The notes beneath the pieces are model-generated. The model saw only the letters and a list, made by a program, of their open reading frames with translations. It ran no database searches and had not been told where the DNA came from. From Lysobacterales bacterium (lineage in GTDB: Bacteria > Pseudomonadota > Gammaproteobacteria > Xanthomonadales > Xanthomonadaceae), in contig JAGRJY010000057.1 in NCBI GenBank assembly GCA_020442465.1, forward strand, positions 1 through 55,762: DNA of 55,762 bases, given 5' to 3'. Shown one piece after another: positions 1-9,496 of the stretch (position 1 is the stretch's first letter; every line of letters begins with the position of its first letter). Position numbers and translations under genes: made by a program.

Positions 1-425
1 CCCCCGTGTTCGTGCCGAGCAACGCAGCCGAATTCGGGAGCAAGGCGCGCATGTCCGAGGCCATGGATGGCCGAGTTCGCGCCGGCCCGAAGTCGGCGAG
101 TAGCGCAGGGCACAGCGCTTGCACAGCAAGCGCTGCACGAACCCCGGGTGCCCTTTCTCTTGGTTACTTCTCTTTGGGCACGCAAAGAGAAGTGACTCGG
201 GGCGCCCGTAGGGCGCAACGAAAGCTCTGCTCTCGGATCCAAGAGCTGCGAGGGGCGAGGTGGCCGCAGGCCGCATCGAAAGCTCTCGATCTTGCTTTTT
301 GCACACGCAGCGACAACGCAACCGCCGACCGCAGGTCGGACTGAAAGCCTTGCTTGGCTCTCGAATCGAGACACCGCGGTAGTCAAGGCGCCCGCAGGGT
401 GCAACGAAACACTCTTGGTCGTAGG
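1..425 (+). repeat. Interspersed repeat, copy 1 (upstream of lexA)
   Basis: Non-coding stretch that matches, in inverted orientation, the sequence at about 3465-3890, and in direct orientation 4128-4400. All three copies share a core hairpin; here it is ACTTCTCTTTG-ggcacg-CAAAGAGAAGT at 166-193, followed by GACTCGGGGCGCCCG. Open frames across it encode low-complexity peptides that recur between copies, as expected of a repeat and not of a gene. Similar hairpin-containing repeats are widespread in Xanthomonadales genomes and are often misannotated as small proteins. The left edge may lie outside the window. From about 425 to 572 no gene or clear signal was seen. Confidence 0.8.
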
Positions 426-572
426 TGCATGGAAGTGGCCCCAGCGGACGACCGCCTGCGAGCGCTCGGCCGCCCGCGGGCGGCCCCGAAGATGCGGTCT
501 CACCCCCTGAGACGTGCAAGCCCTTGAATCCCCACAGGTTGTTTTTCAGGCCTGCAAACGCCCCAAAAAGGT

Positions 573-584
573 AGTAAAAATACT
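573..584. promoter_or_regulatory. Probable LexA-type operator before the lexA start
   Basis: Perfect palindrome AGTA-AAAA-TACT ending three bases before the lexA ATG. Its half-sites resemble the AGTA/TACT halves described for xanthomonad LexA operators. The position suggests autorepression. It leaves little room for a normal ribosome binding site, so the transcript may be leaderless or very short-leadered. Confidence 0.6.
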
Positions 585-587
585 CCC

Positions 588-1223
588 ATGAAGACCCTCA
601 CCGCCCGCCAGCAGGCGATCTACGATTTCATCGCCGAGCACCTTGAGCAGCAGGCCTTGCCGCCGACCCAGAGCGAGCTGGCGGCGGCGTTCGAGATCCC
701 GCTACGGGCGGCGCAGAAGCATCTGGCTGCGCTGCAGGCGAAGGGCATGCTCGAGCTGCGGGCGAACACCGCACGCGGTATCCGGCTGCTCGGCGGGCGC
801 CGGGCCGGCGCGCTCGAGGCCCTGCCCGGGCTCGACGCCGGCCTGCTCGAGCTGCCGATTCTTGGCCGGGTCGCCGCCGGCCGACCGATCGACCCGCATG
901 CCGCGCATCAGGGCAGTCGGCTGTTCGACCCGCGGCTGTTCGCGCCACGGCCGGACTACCTGCTGCGCGTGGTCGGTGATTCGATGCGCGACGACGGCAT
1001 CCTCGACGGCGACCTGATCGCGGTCGCCCGCCGGGTCGATGCCGAAAACGGCCAGACCGTGGTCGCCCGTCTCGACGGCGAGCTGACGGTGAAGCGTCTG
1101 CGCCGCGACCGTCGCGGTATTCAATTGCTGCCGCGCCATCCGGACTTCGCTCCGATCATGGTCACCGAGCAGCACGAGTTCGCGCTCGAAGGGCTGTTCT
1201 GCGGCCTGTTGCGGACGGCGTGA
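588..1223 (+). CDS. lexA: LexA-family SOS repressor of the imu cassette
   Basis: This 211-residue protein has the full LexA layout: an N-terminal winged helix-turn-helix (about 1-65, starting MKTLTARQQA) and a C-terminal S24 autoprotease. The scissile Ala97-Gly98 lies in GRVAAGRP, nucleophile Ser132 in GDSMRDDG, and Lys169 in GELTVKRL. The spacings (35 and 37 residues) equal those of E. coli A84/S119/K156, so self-cleavage should work. It is the first gene before imuA-imuB, the arrangement of the second LexA (LexA2 type) of xanthomonads. It probably represses its own cassette in response to RecA filaments. Whether the cell has another LexA cannot be seen here. Confidence 0.93.
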   Translation: MKTLTARQQAIYDFIAEHLEQQALPPTQSELAAAFEIPLRAAQKHLAALQAKGMLELRANTARGIRLLGGRRAGALEALPGLDAGLLELPILGRVAAGRPIDPHAAHQGSRLFDPRLFAPRPDYLLRVVGDSMRDDGILDGDLIAVARRVDAENGQTVVARLDGELTVKRLRRDRRGIQLLPRHPDFAPIMVTEQHEFALEGLFCGLLRTA

Positions 1224-1232
1224 GGCCTGATC

Positions 1233-1898
1233 ATGAGCGCAGCTGCCGCCAGTACCGTCGTCGAACTGAACACCCTGCTTGACCGCAAGCGGCTGTGGCG
1301 GGGCCCGGCGCCGAAGCCGGACACACCCTCGGCCGCGCCGACCGGCCATGTCGAACTCGACGCAGCACTGCCCAGCGGCGGTTGGCCGGAGTCGGCGATC
1401 AGCGAACTGATGCTCGCCGCGGATGGTATCGGCGAGATCCAGCTGCTGCTGCCGACGCTGGTGCGGCTCACCCAGCAGGGCCGCGCGGTGGTGTGGGTCG
1501 CGCCGCCGTACCGGCCCTACGCCCCGGCACTGGCGCGTGCCGGGGTCGATCTTGCCCAGCTGCATGTGATCGACGCCGACGACCAGGCGCCGTGGGCGCT
1601 CGAACAGTGCCTGCGCAGCCAGGCTTGCGCCGCCGTGCTCGGCTGGCTGCCGCGTGCCGACGACCGCTGTCTTCGGCGTCTGCAGGTCGCCGCCGAAACC
1701 GGCCACGCGCTGGGCTTCCTGTTCCGCCCGGAAGCCGCCGCACAGAATCCGTCGCCTGCCGCACTGCGTCTCGCGCTGCAGCCCGGCCTGCTGCGGGTGC
1801 TGAAGTGCCGCGGTGGCGTCGCCCCGGAGCGCGCATTCGCTCTGAATACTGCTGATCTGAACACGGCAGCCCTGCCCACGGCCCAGCTGGCGGGATGA
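1233..1898 (+). CDS. imuA: ImuA, translesion mutagenesis accessory protein
   Basis: The 221-residue product matches the ImuA (SulA/RecA-like) family that always accompanies ImuB and DnaE2. Recognisable stretches are the start leading to HVELDAALPSGGWP and the following ELMLAADGIGEIQLLLP, where RecA relatives carry a Walker A loop; no intact GxxxxGKT is present, as is usual for ImuA. It starts 9 bases after the lexA stop and ends 6 bases before imuB, so the three genes form an operon. Its expected role is to help assemble the ImuB-DnaE2 mutasome at damaged DNA together with RecA. Identification rests on context and family resemblance. Confidence 0.88.
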   Translation: MSAAAASTVVELNTLLDRKRLWRGPAPKPDTPSAAPTGHVELDAALPSGGWPESAISELMLAADGIGEIQLLLPTLVRLTQQGRAVVWVAPPYRPYAPALARAGVDLAQLHVIDADDQAPWALEQCLRSQACAAVLGWLPRADDRCLRRLQVAAETGHALGFLFRPEAAAQNPSPAALRLALQPGLLRVLKCRGGVAPERAFALNTADLNTAALPTAQLAG

Positions 1899-1904
1899 GA
1901 CGCC

Positions 1905-3335
1905 ATGCTCTGGGCCGCCCTGTACCTGCCGCATCTGGCGCTCGACGCCGTCGCCCGCACCTTCGAGGATGCCGACATGGCGGTGTCCACGTCCTGGTTG
2001 CTGATGCACGGCCCGATGCAACGGCGTGTGGTGTACGCAGCGAACCCGGCGGCTTCCGCCGCCGGTGTGCTCGCCGGCCAGCCGCTGGCCGCGGCCCAGG
2101 TGCTGTGTCCCGAGGTGCGCATCCTCAACCACGACCCGGCGGCCGCGGCACATCTGCGTGACCTGCTGGTCGCCTGGGCCTACGGCTACAGCAGTCAGGT
2201 CTGCCAGAACGAGTCGGACACGATCTGGGTCGAGGTCGGCGGCAGCCTCGGCCTGTTCGGGCCCTGGCCCAAGCTCGAACGCCAGCTGCGCAGCACGCTC
2301 GACGACTTCGCGATCCAGCACCGCATCGCGCTGGCGCCGACCCCGCTTGGCGCCGAAGCGCTGGCCCGCGCCAGCGATGGCATCGCGGTGTTCGACGCCA
2401 CCACCCTGCGCCGCGCACTCGATCCGCTGCCGATCGAACACAGCGGGCTGGACGAAGACATCGTCGATGCCCTGCACGGCATGGGCATCCGCCAGCTGCG
2501 TCAGCTGTTCGCCCTGCCGCGCGCCGGGCTGAACAGGCGGTTTGGTCGCGACACCGTGCGCCACATCGAGCGCATGCTCGGCGAAACCCCCGATCCGCGC
2601 CCGCTGTATCGCCCGCCCGAGCGCTTCCTCGCTCGCTGCGAGTTCGACCACGAGATCAGCCTCAGCACCGCCCTGCTGTTTCCGCTACGGCGCATGCTCG
2701 ACGATCTCGCTGCCTACCTGGTCGCCCGCGACGGCGGGGTCACCGATTTCGAGATCGGCTTTGAGCATGACGACCACCCGCCCAGCCATCAGCACGTCGG
2801 CCTGCTGCAAGCCGAACGCGACGGCGCCCGCCTGTTCGACCTCGCCAAGCTCACCCTCGAACGCGTGCAGCTGCCCGCGCCGGTGCGCGCCCTGCTGATT
2901 CATGCCGAACACCTGCCGCCGTTTCTGCCCACGCGACAGGACCTGTTCGACACCCGCCCCGCCAGCGCGCTCGACTGGGTCGGCCTGCACGCTCGCCTCG
3001 CCGCGCGCCTTGGCCCTGAAGCCTGCCAGCAGCTCGCCCTGGTCGCCGACCCGCGTCCCGAATACGCCCAGCGCGGTGTTGCGGAGCCCACCCGTCCGGT
3101 TGCCGGGCGTACTTTGCTGCCGCGACCGAGTTGGCTGCTTGAGCGGCCCACACCGCTGCGCGATCCCGCGCCGCGCATTCTGGCTGGCCCCGAGCGCATC
3201 GAGTCGGGTTGGTGGGATGGCGATGACGTGCGCCGCGATTACTATGTGATCGAGACCAGTCGCGGGCAACGGGCGTGGGCGTTTTGTGCACCTGGGGAGG
3301 TGGGGCCCTTCATGTTGCATGGGTGGTTTGCGTGA
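1905..3335 (+). CDS. imuB: ImuB, inactive Y-family polymerase-like mutasome hub
   Basis: The 476-residue protein has the Y-family palm and finger order (starting MLWAALYLPHLALDA) and a helix-hairpin-helix region around ALHGMGIRQLRQLFALPRAGL. The acidic residues that bind metal in active Y-family enzymes are missing: the first motif reads YLPHLALDA instead of a DxD-type motif, and the DE pair is replaced in DTIWVEVGG. This loss is typical of ImuB, which tethers DnaE2 and the sliding clamp and does not synthesise DNA. It sits 6 bases after imuA. It is separated from dnaE2 by 1.1 kb of repeat sequence, which is longer than the usual compact cassette. Confidence 0.9.
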   Translation: MLWAALYLPHLALDAVARTFEDADMAVSTSWLLMHGPMQRRVVYAANPAASAAGVLAGQPLAAAQVLCPEVRILNHDPAAAAHLRDLLVAWAYGYSSQVCQNESDTIWVEVGGSLGLFGPWPKLERQLRSTLDDFAIQHRIALAPTPLGAEALARASDGIAVFDATTLRRALDPLPIEHSGLDEDIVDALHGMGIRQLRQLFALPRAGLNRRFGRDTVRHIERMLGETPDPRPLYRPPERFLARCEFDHEISLSTALLFPLRRMLDDLAAYLVARDGGVTDFEIGFEHDDHPPSHQHVGLLQAERDGARLFDLAKLTLERVQLPAPVRALLIHAEHLPPFLPTRQDLFDTRPASALDWVGLHARLAARLGPEACQQLALVADPRPEYAQRGVAEPTRPVAGRTLLPRPSWLLERPTPLRDPAPRILAGPERIESGWWDGDDVRRDYYVIETSRGQRAWAFCAPGEVGPFMLHGWFA

Positions 3336-3385
3336 TTTTTAGCGCCGGTGTTCGGATGGCGTGGAAGGCAACCCCGCATGCCGTT

Positions 3386-3409
3386 GTAGGAGCGGGCCAT
3401 GCCCGCGAC
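3386..3409 (+). repeat. Single REP-type palindrome
   Basis: The sequence begins GTAGGAGCGGGC and closes with GCCCGCGAC around a central CAT, giving a GCGGGC/GCCCGC hairpin. GTAGGAGC followed by a short palindrome is the standard form of REP elements in Xanthomonadales and Pseudomonas. It lies just downstream of imuB. No RAYT transposase is present in the window. Confidence 0.75.
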
Positions 3410-3464
3410 TGTGCGTTGGGATGGTCGATTGGCGGCTGCGTAGTGGCGAGGTCTGGAAAGAGCA

Positions 3465-3890
3465 GGATCAAGAGCGTTTCATTGCGCCGCTCGGGCACCT
3501 CGCGCATCGCAGCGCATCGATTCGAGAGCCAAGCAGGGCTTTCAGTCCGACCTGCGGTCGGCGGTTGCGTTGTCGCTGCGTGTGCAAAGAGCAAGATCGA
3601 GAGCTTTCGATGCGGCCTGCGGCCACCTCGCCCTTCGCAGCTCTTGAATCCGAGAGCAGAGCTTTCGTTGCACCCTTCGGGCGCCCCGAGTCACTTCTCT
3701 TTGGGTGGCCAAAGAGAAGTAACCAGGAGAAAGGCCACCCGGGGTTCGCGCTTCGCTCACTGCGTGAGCGAAGTGCCCTGCGTTGCTCGCAAGTCAGCAG
3801 CCGGCGCGAACTCGGCCATCCATGGCCTCGAACATGCGCGCCTTTCCCTGCTGACTTGCTGCGCTACTCGGCGCGAACACGGGACATTGC
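3465..3890 (-). repeat. Interspersed repeat, copy 2 (inverted, between imuB and dnaE2)
   Basis: Reverse-complement copy of the repeat at 1-425, recognisable over nearly its whole length. The core hairpin ACTTCTCTTTG-ggtggc-CAAAGAGAAGT is at 3693-3720. Together with copy 1 it flanks lexA-imuA-imuB as a pair of inverted repeats. Long frames across this region (for example 3275-4429) translate repeat sequence and are not taken as genes. Confidence 0.82.
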
Positions 3891-4127
3891 GCGTGGACGG
3901 GCCACGCAAGACTTGCACACACGCTCCGCGCCCACACGCTTCTGCAAAAGCGTCTCCTGTTTCACTGACTCAGCAGCCAACACTGCTACTTCTCAACACA
4001 TTCCCTGTCATTCCCAGGTGTAGCCATTCAAGCAGCAACTGCCACCAGTTCAAACGGCTTGTTTCAACCACGCTTGGATGCGGCGCGATTTCTCTGATTG
4101 GTCGAAGCATTTCCCCGCGACCCCTCC

Positions 4128-4400
4128 CGTTGTTCGTGCCGAGCAACGGAGCCAGCCGCGGGAGCAAGGCGCGCATGTTCGAGCACAGGGATGTGCGAGT
4201 TCGCGCCGGCCCGCGGGTGGCGAGTAGCGCAGGGGACAGCGCTCGCTTTGCGAGCGCTGCACGAACTTCGGGTGGCCTTTCTCCTGGTTACTTCTCTTTG
4301 GCCACCCAAAGAGAAGTGACTCGGGGCGCCCGTAGGGCGCAACGAAACGCTCTGCTCTTTGAACGCCATCACCTCGCATGTGAGCTGCGCTGCGACGGCA
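4128..4400 (+). repeat. Interspersed repeat, copy 3 (before dnaE2)
   Basis: Direct copy of the left part of copy 1, with the core hairpin ACTTCTCTTTGG-ccac-CCAAAGAGAAGT at 4290-4317 followed by GACTCGGGGCGCCCGTAGGGCG, as in copy 1. It ends roughly 40 bases before dnaE2. The segment 3891-4127 between copies 2 and 3 holds no recognisable gene. Confidence 0.8.
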
Positions 4401-4443
4401 TTGCGATGAGGAGCCACCCCGTCTCCTGACGGCCCAACCTCCC

Positions 4444-7400
4444 ATGAAAAGCAGCACAAGCTACGCCGAGCTTCATTGCCTCTCCCCCTTCAGCTTCGGC
4501 CGAGGCGCCTCCTCCGCCGACGAACTCTTCGAACGCGCGAAGAAACTCCATTACCAAGCGCTGGCGATCACCGATGAATGCTCCCTCGCCGGCATCGTCC
4601 GCGCGTTCGAGGCTTCGAACAAACACGAACTCCCGCTGATCGTCGGCAGCGAATTCATCCTTGATGACGGGCTGAAGCTGGTTGCGCTGGTGGAGGACCA
4701 CACCGGCTACAGCGGGCTGTGTGCGCTGATCACCAAGGCGCGGCGGCGGGCGGTGAAGGGCAGCTATCACATCACCCGCGGTGACTTCAGCGACGGGCTG
4801 CCGGGCTGCGTGCTGCTGTGGTGTCCGGGTGAGTGCATTGATCAAGACCAGGGCGCCTGGATGCGGGCGACGTTCGGCGATGGTCGAGTCTGGCTGGCGG
4901 TCGAGCTGCATCGCGGGCCGGACGATGCGGCGCGGCTCGAGGCGCTGTTGCGCACGGCAGACGCGCTGTATCTGCCGGCGGTGGCCTGCGGTGACGTGCA
5001 CATGCACGTACGCCGGCGGCGGGCGCTGCAGGATGTGCTGACCGCGCTGCGCCATCGGCTGAGCGTGGCCGAGGCAGGTGCATATCTGTTCGCGAACGGC
5101 GAGCGGCATCTGCGTACGCTGCCGATGCTGCAGCAGGTCTATCCGCAGGCCCTGCTCGACGAGACCGGGCGCATCGCCGCGCGCTGCGGCTTTCGCATGG
5201 ACCAGCTGAACTACCGCTACCCGCGCGAGCTGGTGCCGGAAGGCCACACCCCGTCGAGCTGGCTGCGCACGCTGACCGAGGCGGGCATGCAGCGGCGCTG
5301 GCCCGAAGGCGTGGCGCCGAAGGTGCGCCAGCAGATCGAGTCCGAACTCGTGCTGATCGCCGAGCTGCAGTACGAGGCGTTCTTTCTCACCGTCGAGGAT
5401 GTGGTCCGCTTCGCCCGCTCGCGCGGGATTCTCTGTCAGGGCCGCGGCTCGTCGGCGAACTCGGCGGTGTGTTTCGCGCTCGGCATCACCGAGGTCGATC
5501 CGGCGCGGATGAACCTGCTGTTCGGCCGGTTTCTGTCGAAAGAACGCAACGAGCCGCCGGATATCGACGTCGACTTCGAGCACGACCGCCGCGAGGAGGT
5601 GATCCAGTATTTGTATGCGAAATATGGACGCGAACGCGCCGCACTCGCGGCCACCGTGATCTGCTATCGCGGCAAGAGCGCGATCCGCGATGTCTCCCGC
5701 GCGCTCGGCCTGCCGCCCGACCAGATCGATCAGCTCAGCCGCGCGTTCGCCTGGTGGAATGGCGAATCCGATCCCGCCGAACGGGTGCGCGAGCGCGGCT
5801 TCGATCCGGACAGCCCGGTGCTGCGCCGGGTGCTCGCGCTGACCAGCGAGCTGCTGGACATGCCGCGCCATCTCTCGCAGCACGTCGGCGGCTTCGTCAT
5901 CGCCGATGCACCGCTGTCCAGCCTGGTGCCGGTCGAAAACGCGACGATGCCGGATCGCACCATCATCCAGTGGGACAAGGACGATCTCGAAACGCTCGGT
6001 CTGCTCAAGGTCGACGTACTCGCGCTCGGCATGCTGAGCGCGGTGCGGCGCTGCTTCGAACTCATCGAGCGTCATCGCGGCTATGCGCTGACGATGGCCA
6101 CGGTGCCGGCCGAAGACAAACCGACCTACGCGATGATCCAGCGCGCCGACACGGTCGGCGTGTTCCAGATCGAATCGCGTGCGCAGATGGCGATGCTGCC
6201 GCGGCTGAAACCGGCAACGTTCTACGATCTGGTCATCGAGGTCGCGATCGTTCGACCCGGTCCGATCCAGGGCAACATGGTGCATCCCTACCTGCGCCGT
6301 CGGCAGCAGCAGGAGCCGGTGCGCTATCCGTCCGAGGGCATGCGCGAAGTGCTCGGCCGCACGCTCGGCGTGCCGCTGTTCCAGGAACAGGTGATGCAGC
6401 TCGCGATCGTCGCCGCCGACTTCAGCGCCGGCGAAGCCGACGCGCTGCGCCGCGGCATGGCGGCATGGAAGCGCCACGGCGGCCTCGAACATTTCCGTCA
6501 GCGCCTGTTCGACGGCATGGCGTGCAATGGCTATCCCGAGTCGCTGGCCGAGCAGCTGTTCGAGCAGATCAAGGGCTTCGGCAGCTACGGCTTCCCCGAA
6601 TCGCACGCGGCGAGCTTCGCCCTGATCACCTATGTCAGCTGCTGGCTGAAATGCCACGAGCCGGCCGCGTTCACCTGCGCGCTGCTGAACTCGCAGCCGA
6701 TGGGCTTCTACGCACCGAGTCAGCTGATCCAGGACGTGCGCCGGCATGGCGTCACCGTGCGGCCGGTCGACGTGCGCTACAGCGATTGGGATTCGACGCT
6801 GGAGCCGGCGGTCGATCGGGCGGAGCAGGGCGGCCGCGTGCGCGAACCGGCGCAGACCTACATGCGGGCGGTGTCCAGCACGTCCGCTCCATCGATGCTG
6901 AACGATGGCGAATCCGACCCCGGCGAGGCGATCTGTTCGACTGCACCACACAGGGTTTCGTCGGCGGCACCGTCGAGGGCGGAGCGCGCGGGTGTCGAGG
7001 AACTCTGCGAGTCTGGGCGAATGGCTTCGACGCTGCATGGGCGTGACGATAGGCAGAGGCATCGATCTGATCGTCCATCCAGCGACCGGCCCACGTCCCG
7101 GCCCCTATCCCGGAATGCCACCCGGCCTGCTCCGGCCGGCGAACAGCAGCCCGCGATCCGCCTCGGCCTGCATCAGATTGCCGGTCTTGCTGAAGACGCC
7201 GCCCTGCGCATCATGGGCGCACGCGCCGCCGCGCCCTTCGACGACGTCGCCGACCTCTGCATTCGTGCCGAGCTCGACCAGCGTGCGCGCAGCCTGCTCG
7301 CCGAAGCCGGCGCCCTGCGTGGGCTCGCCGGGCACCGTCACCGCGCACGCTGGGCCATCGCCGGCGTCGAGGCGCAGCTGCCGCTGTTTGCCGATTCGCC

Positions 7401-7851
7401 GAAGGAAGACGCCGTCACCCTGCGCGTGCCTACTGTCGGCGAAGACCTGCAGGCCGACTTCGCCCGCCTCGGCCATACCCTGGGCCCGCACCCGATCCAG
7501 CTGCTGCGCCGCCAGCTGCAGGCACGCCGCTACCGCCGCTCGCGTGATCTGAACGACATGGAACACGGTCGCCCGGTACGCGTCGCCGGTCTCGTCACCG
7601 GCCGCCAGCGCCCGCAGACCGCCACCGGCGTCACCTTCGTCACCCTCGAAGACGAAGACGGCATGATCAATGTCGTGGTCTGGCGCGACCTCGGCGACAG
7701 GCAGCGCCGCGTGCTGATCGAATCGCGACTGCTCGGTGTCGCCGGGCGGCTCGAAACCGTCGACGGGGTGCAGCATCTGATCGCGGGGCGATTGTTTGAC
7801 GAGTCGGATTTGCTGGGCGGACTGACCACGAGGTCCAGGGATTTTCATTGA
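4444..7851 (+). CDS. dnaE2: DnaE2 (ImuC) error-prone DNA polymerase III alpha, with insertion
   Basis: A 1135-residue C-family polymerase. The PHP domain opens with [16 protein letters not shown]. The catalytic acid pair lies in [14 protein letters not shown], and the third metal-ligand region in [18 protein letters not shown]. The helix-hairpin-helix region includes [16 protein letters not shown], and an OB-fold near the C-terminus contains [13 protein letters not shown]. DnaE2 makes mutagenic translesion synthesis with ImuA and ImuB. Oddity: between SDWDSTLEP (ending near residue 788) and [12 protein letters not shown] (from about 904) there are about 114 extra residues rich in Ser, Arg and Ala with no domain character. 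In relatives these two motifs lie close together. The frame is kept throughout, so the gene is probably intact. Its separation from imuB may uncouple its expression. Confidence 0.93.
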   Translation: MKSSTSYAELHCLSPFSFGRGASSADELFERAKKLHYQALAITDECSLAGIVRAFEASNKHELPLIVGSEFILDDGLKLVALVEDHTGYSGLCALITKARRRAVKGSYHITRGDFSDGLPGCVLLWCPGECIDQDQGAWMRATFGDGRVWLAVELHRGPDDAARLEALLRTADALYLPAVACGDVHMHVRRRRALQDVLTALRHRLSVAEAGAYLFANGERHLRTLPMLQQVYPQALLDETGRIAARCGFRMDQLNYRYPRELVPEGHTPSSWLRTLTEAGMQRRWPEGVAPKVRQQIESELVLIAELQYEAFFLTVEDVVRFARSRGILCQGRGSSANSAVCFALGITEVDPARMNLLFGRFLSKERNEPPDIDVDFEHDRREEVIQYLYAKYGRERAALAATVICYRGKSAIRDVSRALGLPPDQIDQLSRAFAWWNGESDPAERVRERGFDPDSPVLRRVLALTSELLDMPRHLSQHVGGFVIADAPLSSLVPVENATMPDRTIIQWDKDDLETLGLLKVDVLALGMLSAVRRCFELIERHRGYALTMATVPAEDKPTYAMIQRADTVGVFQIESRAQMAMLPRLKPATFYDLVIEVAIVRPGPIQGNMVHPYLRRRQQQEPVRYPSEGMREVLGRTLGVPLFQEQVMQLAIVAADFSAGEADALRRGMAAWKRHGGLEHFRQRLFDGMACNGYPESLAEQLFEQIKGFGSYGFPESHAASFALITYVSCWLKCHEPAAFTCALLNSQPMGFYAPSQLIQDVRRHGVTVRPVDVRYSDWDSTLEPAVDRAEQGGRVREPAQTYMRAVSSTSAPSMLNDGESDPGEAICSTAPHRVSSAAPSRAERAGVEELCESGRMASTLHGRDDRQRHRSDRPSSDRPTSRPLSRNATRPAPAGEQQPAIRLGLHQIAGLAEDAALRIMGARAAAPFDDVADLCIRAELDQRARSLLAEAGALRGLAGHRHRARWAIAGVEAQLPLFADSPKEDAVTLRVPTVGEDLQADFARLGHTLGPHPIQLLRRQLQARRYRRSRDLNDMEHGRPVRVAGLVTGRQRPQTATGVTFVTLEDEDGMINVVVWRDLGDRQRRVLIESRLLGVAGRLETVDGVQHLIAGRLFDESDLLGGLTTRSRDFH

Positions 7852-7913
7852 CGCAGCGGCGTGTCACGCCGTGGTGATTGCATTGGCGATCGGCGCCGAG
7901 GGTCGCGCCCGAG

Positions 7914-8328
7914 GTCGGGAATGAATTCCCTCCTACAGAAGGGCGGGCGCATCGCTGGTGCAGGAGGGGATTCATCCCCGACCGTACCGACACGATTCGC
8001 CGTACCGTCCTGCCACCAGCCAGTCCATGTCGGGCATGAACTACCTCCTGCAGAAGGGCGGGCGCATCGCTGGTGCAGGAGGGGATTCATCCCCGACCGT
8101 ACCGACACGATTCGCCACACCGTCCTGCCACCAGCCAGTCCAGGTCGGGAATGAATTCCCTCCCACAGAAGGGCGGGCGCATCGCTGGTGCAGGAGGGGA
8201 TTCATCCCCGACCGTACCGACACGATTCGCCGCACCGTCCTGCCACCAGCCAGTCCAGGTCGGGCAGGGATTCCCTCCTGCAGAAGGGCGGGCGCATCGA
8301 TGGTGCAGGAGGGGATTCATCCCCGACC
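7914..8328 (+). repeat. 115-bp tandem repeat of REP-like hairpins
   Basis: Three full units and one partial unit with an exact 115-base period; GGGCGGGCGC recurs at 7941, 8056, 8171 and 8286. Each unit holds inverted arms, GTCGGGAATGAATTCCCTCC and a right arm ending GGGGATTCATCCCCGAC, around AGAAGGGCGGGCGCATCGCT, so each can fold into a long hairpin. A constant linker ending CTGCCACCAGCCAGTCC separates hairpins. The arms resemble the GTAGGAG...CGAC form of REP elements. It fills most of the gap between dnaE2 and the next gene; 8329-8456 shows nothing else. Confidence 0.9.
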
Positions 8329-8456
8329 CTACCCTGGCGGGCCACCGACGAGGCAGCATGGCCCACTGACGAGAGCGCCGGGTTATCCTCTGCCGCCTCG
8401 TCGCGGGCCCGCCAGGTCGGGCCAGGCGGCCTTGTCGACTTCCCTCAGGCAGATTC

Positions 8457-9185
8457 ATGCGCAAGACCACGTTCGAGCACCTGCAGGACGGCACCGACCT
8501 GCAGCAGCAGACCTACGGCGACTGGCCGATCTGGCAGCGCACGATTCCATTTCCCAGCAACCTGCTGATGGGCTCGTCGGGGACGCATCTGCTCGAGACC
8601 TACCTCGTCGTCGGTTCAGCCTGGTGGCAGGTGCTCTCGCACGACCTGAAGCCGGGCGCAGCAGTGCTCGATATCGGCTGTGGCTGCGCCAAGATCGCGC
8701 GGTTTCTCGCGCTGGATCCGCGCGTGGTGCAGTACGTCGGATTCGACCCGATTCCGCAAAGCATCGAATGGAGCAATGCCTTCGTCGTGCCGCGTGCATT
8801 CGGGCGCTTCCGCTTCGAACACGTCGACCTGTACTCGGCCGAGTACAACCCGCAAGGCACGATCCAGCCGACGGCATTCCGTTTTCCCGGCGACGACGCC
8901 AGCTACGACATCCTGATCGCCGCATCGCTGTTCACCCACTTGCTGGAAGCGGATGCGCGTCACTATCTCGCCGAGGCGGCGCGGGTGATGAAGCCCGAAG
9001 GGCGCTTCGTGCTGAGCATCCACGACGAACCCCCCGAGGGCGAACGCTACGTCGGCGGCGAGGCGCGCGTCGACATTGCGCTGGACTACTTCCTGTCGAT
9101 GGCGCGCGACTCAGGGCTCGATCTGGCCGACGATCTCGGCTCGCTGTGCGGGCAGCACGCCCTGGTGTTCCAGCGCCTGAGCTGA
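8457..9185 (+). CDS. Class I SAM-dependent methyltransferase
   Basis: A 242-residue protein with the methyltransferase motif I VLDIGCGCAKIARFLA near residue 73, an acidic motif II region (YVGFDPIPQSIEW) and a post-motif DILIAASLFTHLLE followed by EAARVMKPEGRFVLS, the usual order of type-11/25 methyltransferases. A soluble enzyme of unknown substrate. It stands alone between the tandem repeat and a secreted protein gene, so context does not give the substrate. Confidence 0.8.
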   Translation: MRKTTFEHLQDGTDLQQQTYGDWPIWQRTIPFPSNLLMGSSGTHLLETYLVVGSAWWQVLSHDLKPGAAVLDIGCGCAKIARFLALDPRVVQYVGFDPIPQSIEWSNAFVVPRAFGRFRFEHVDLYSAEYNPQGTIQPTAFRFPGDDASYDILIAASLFTHLLEADARHYLAEAARVMKPEGRFVLSIHDEPPEGERYVGGEARVDIALDYFLSMARDSGLDLADDLGSLCGQHALVFQRLS

Positions 9186-9496
9186 GCGCGCGAGCGCATT
9201 GCCCCGACAGTACGTCAGCGCGTGAGCGCGAAGCCCGCAGATCCCGAATGCTGCGTTGCAGCGGGTGAAGCCCGCTGGCGGACGTCGGGCGTCCAGCGCA
9301 CCGTCGAGCAGGGGGCACCCGATCGTCACCGACTGCCGCGCCGCGAATCGCCGTGCAACAGCCGCCAAGGTCCGACCCTGCGCCACACATGAACTTTCCC
9401 CGAATGCGCCGGTCGGAGGATGTCGATGACCCTGTCTGGGTGTCATCTGCGCGTAACAGAACGATCAACAAGAACCACGCATTCGGAGTGCCATCC
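9186..9496. other. Intergenic stretch without a gene
   Basis: A 311-base gap. A small hairpin AGCGGG-tgaa-GCCCGCT sits near 9258-9274 and may be a degenerate REP. The reading frame upstream of 9497 is open but lacks the character of coding sequence. No promoter was identified with confidence. Confidence 0.5.

Noticed and set aside
702..2651. 649-residue minus-strand frame
   Set aside because: Antisense to lexA, imuA and imuB, all of which show clear family motifs.
3275..4429. 384-residue frame in the imuB-dnaE2 gap
   Set aside because: Translates repeat copies 2 and 3; similar peptides appear from copy 1, as expected for repeat DNA.
6808..7150. Insertion in dnaE2 as an IS element or intein
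   Set aside because: Too short, with no transposase, no splicing motifs and no obvious terminal inverted repeats.
7914..8328. CRISPR-like array
   Set aside because: The segments between hairpins are the same in every unit, so there are no unique spacers, and no cas gene is near.
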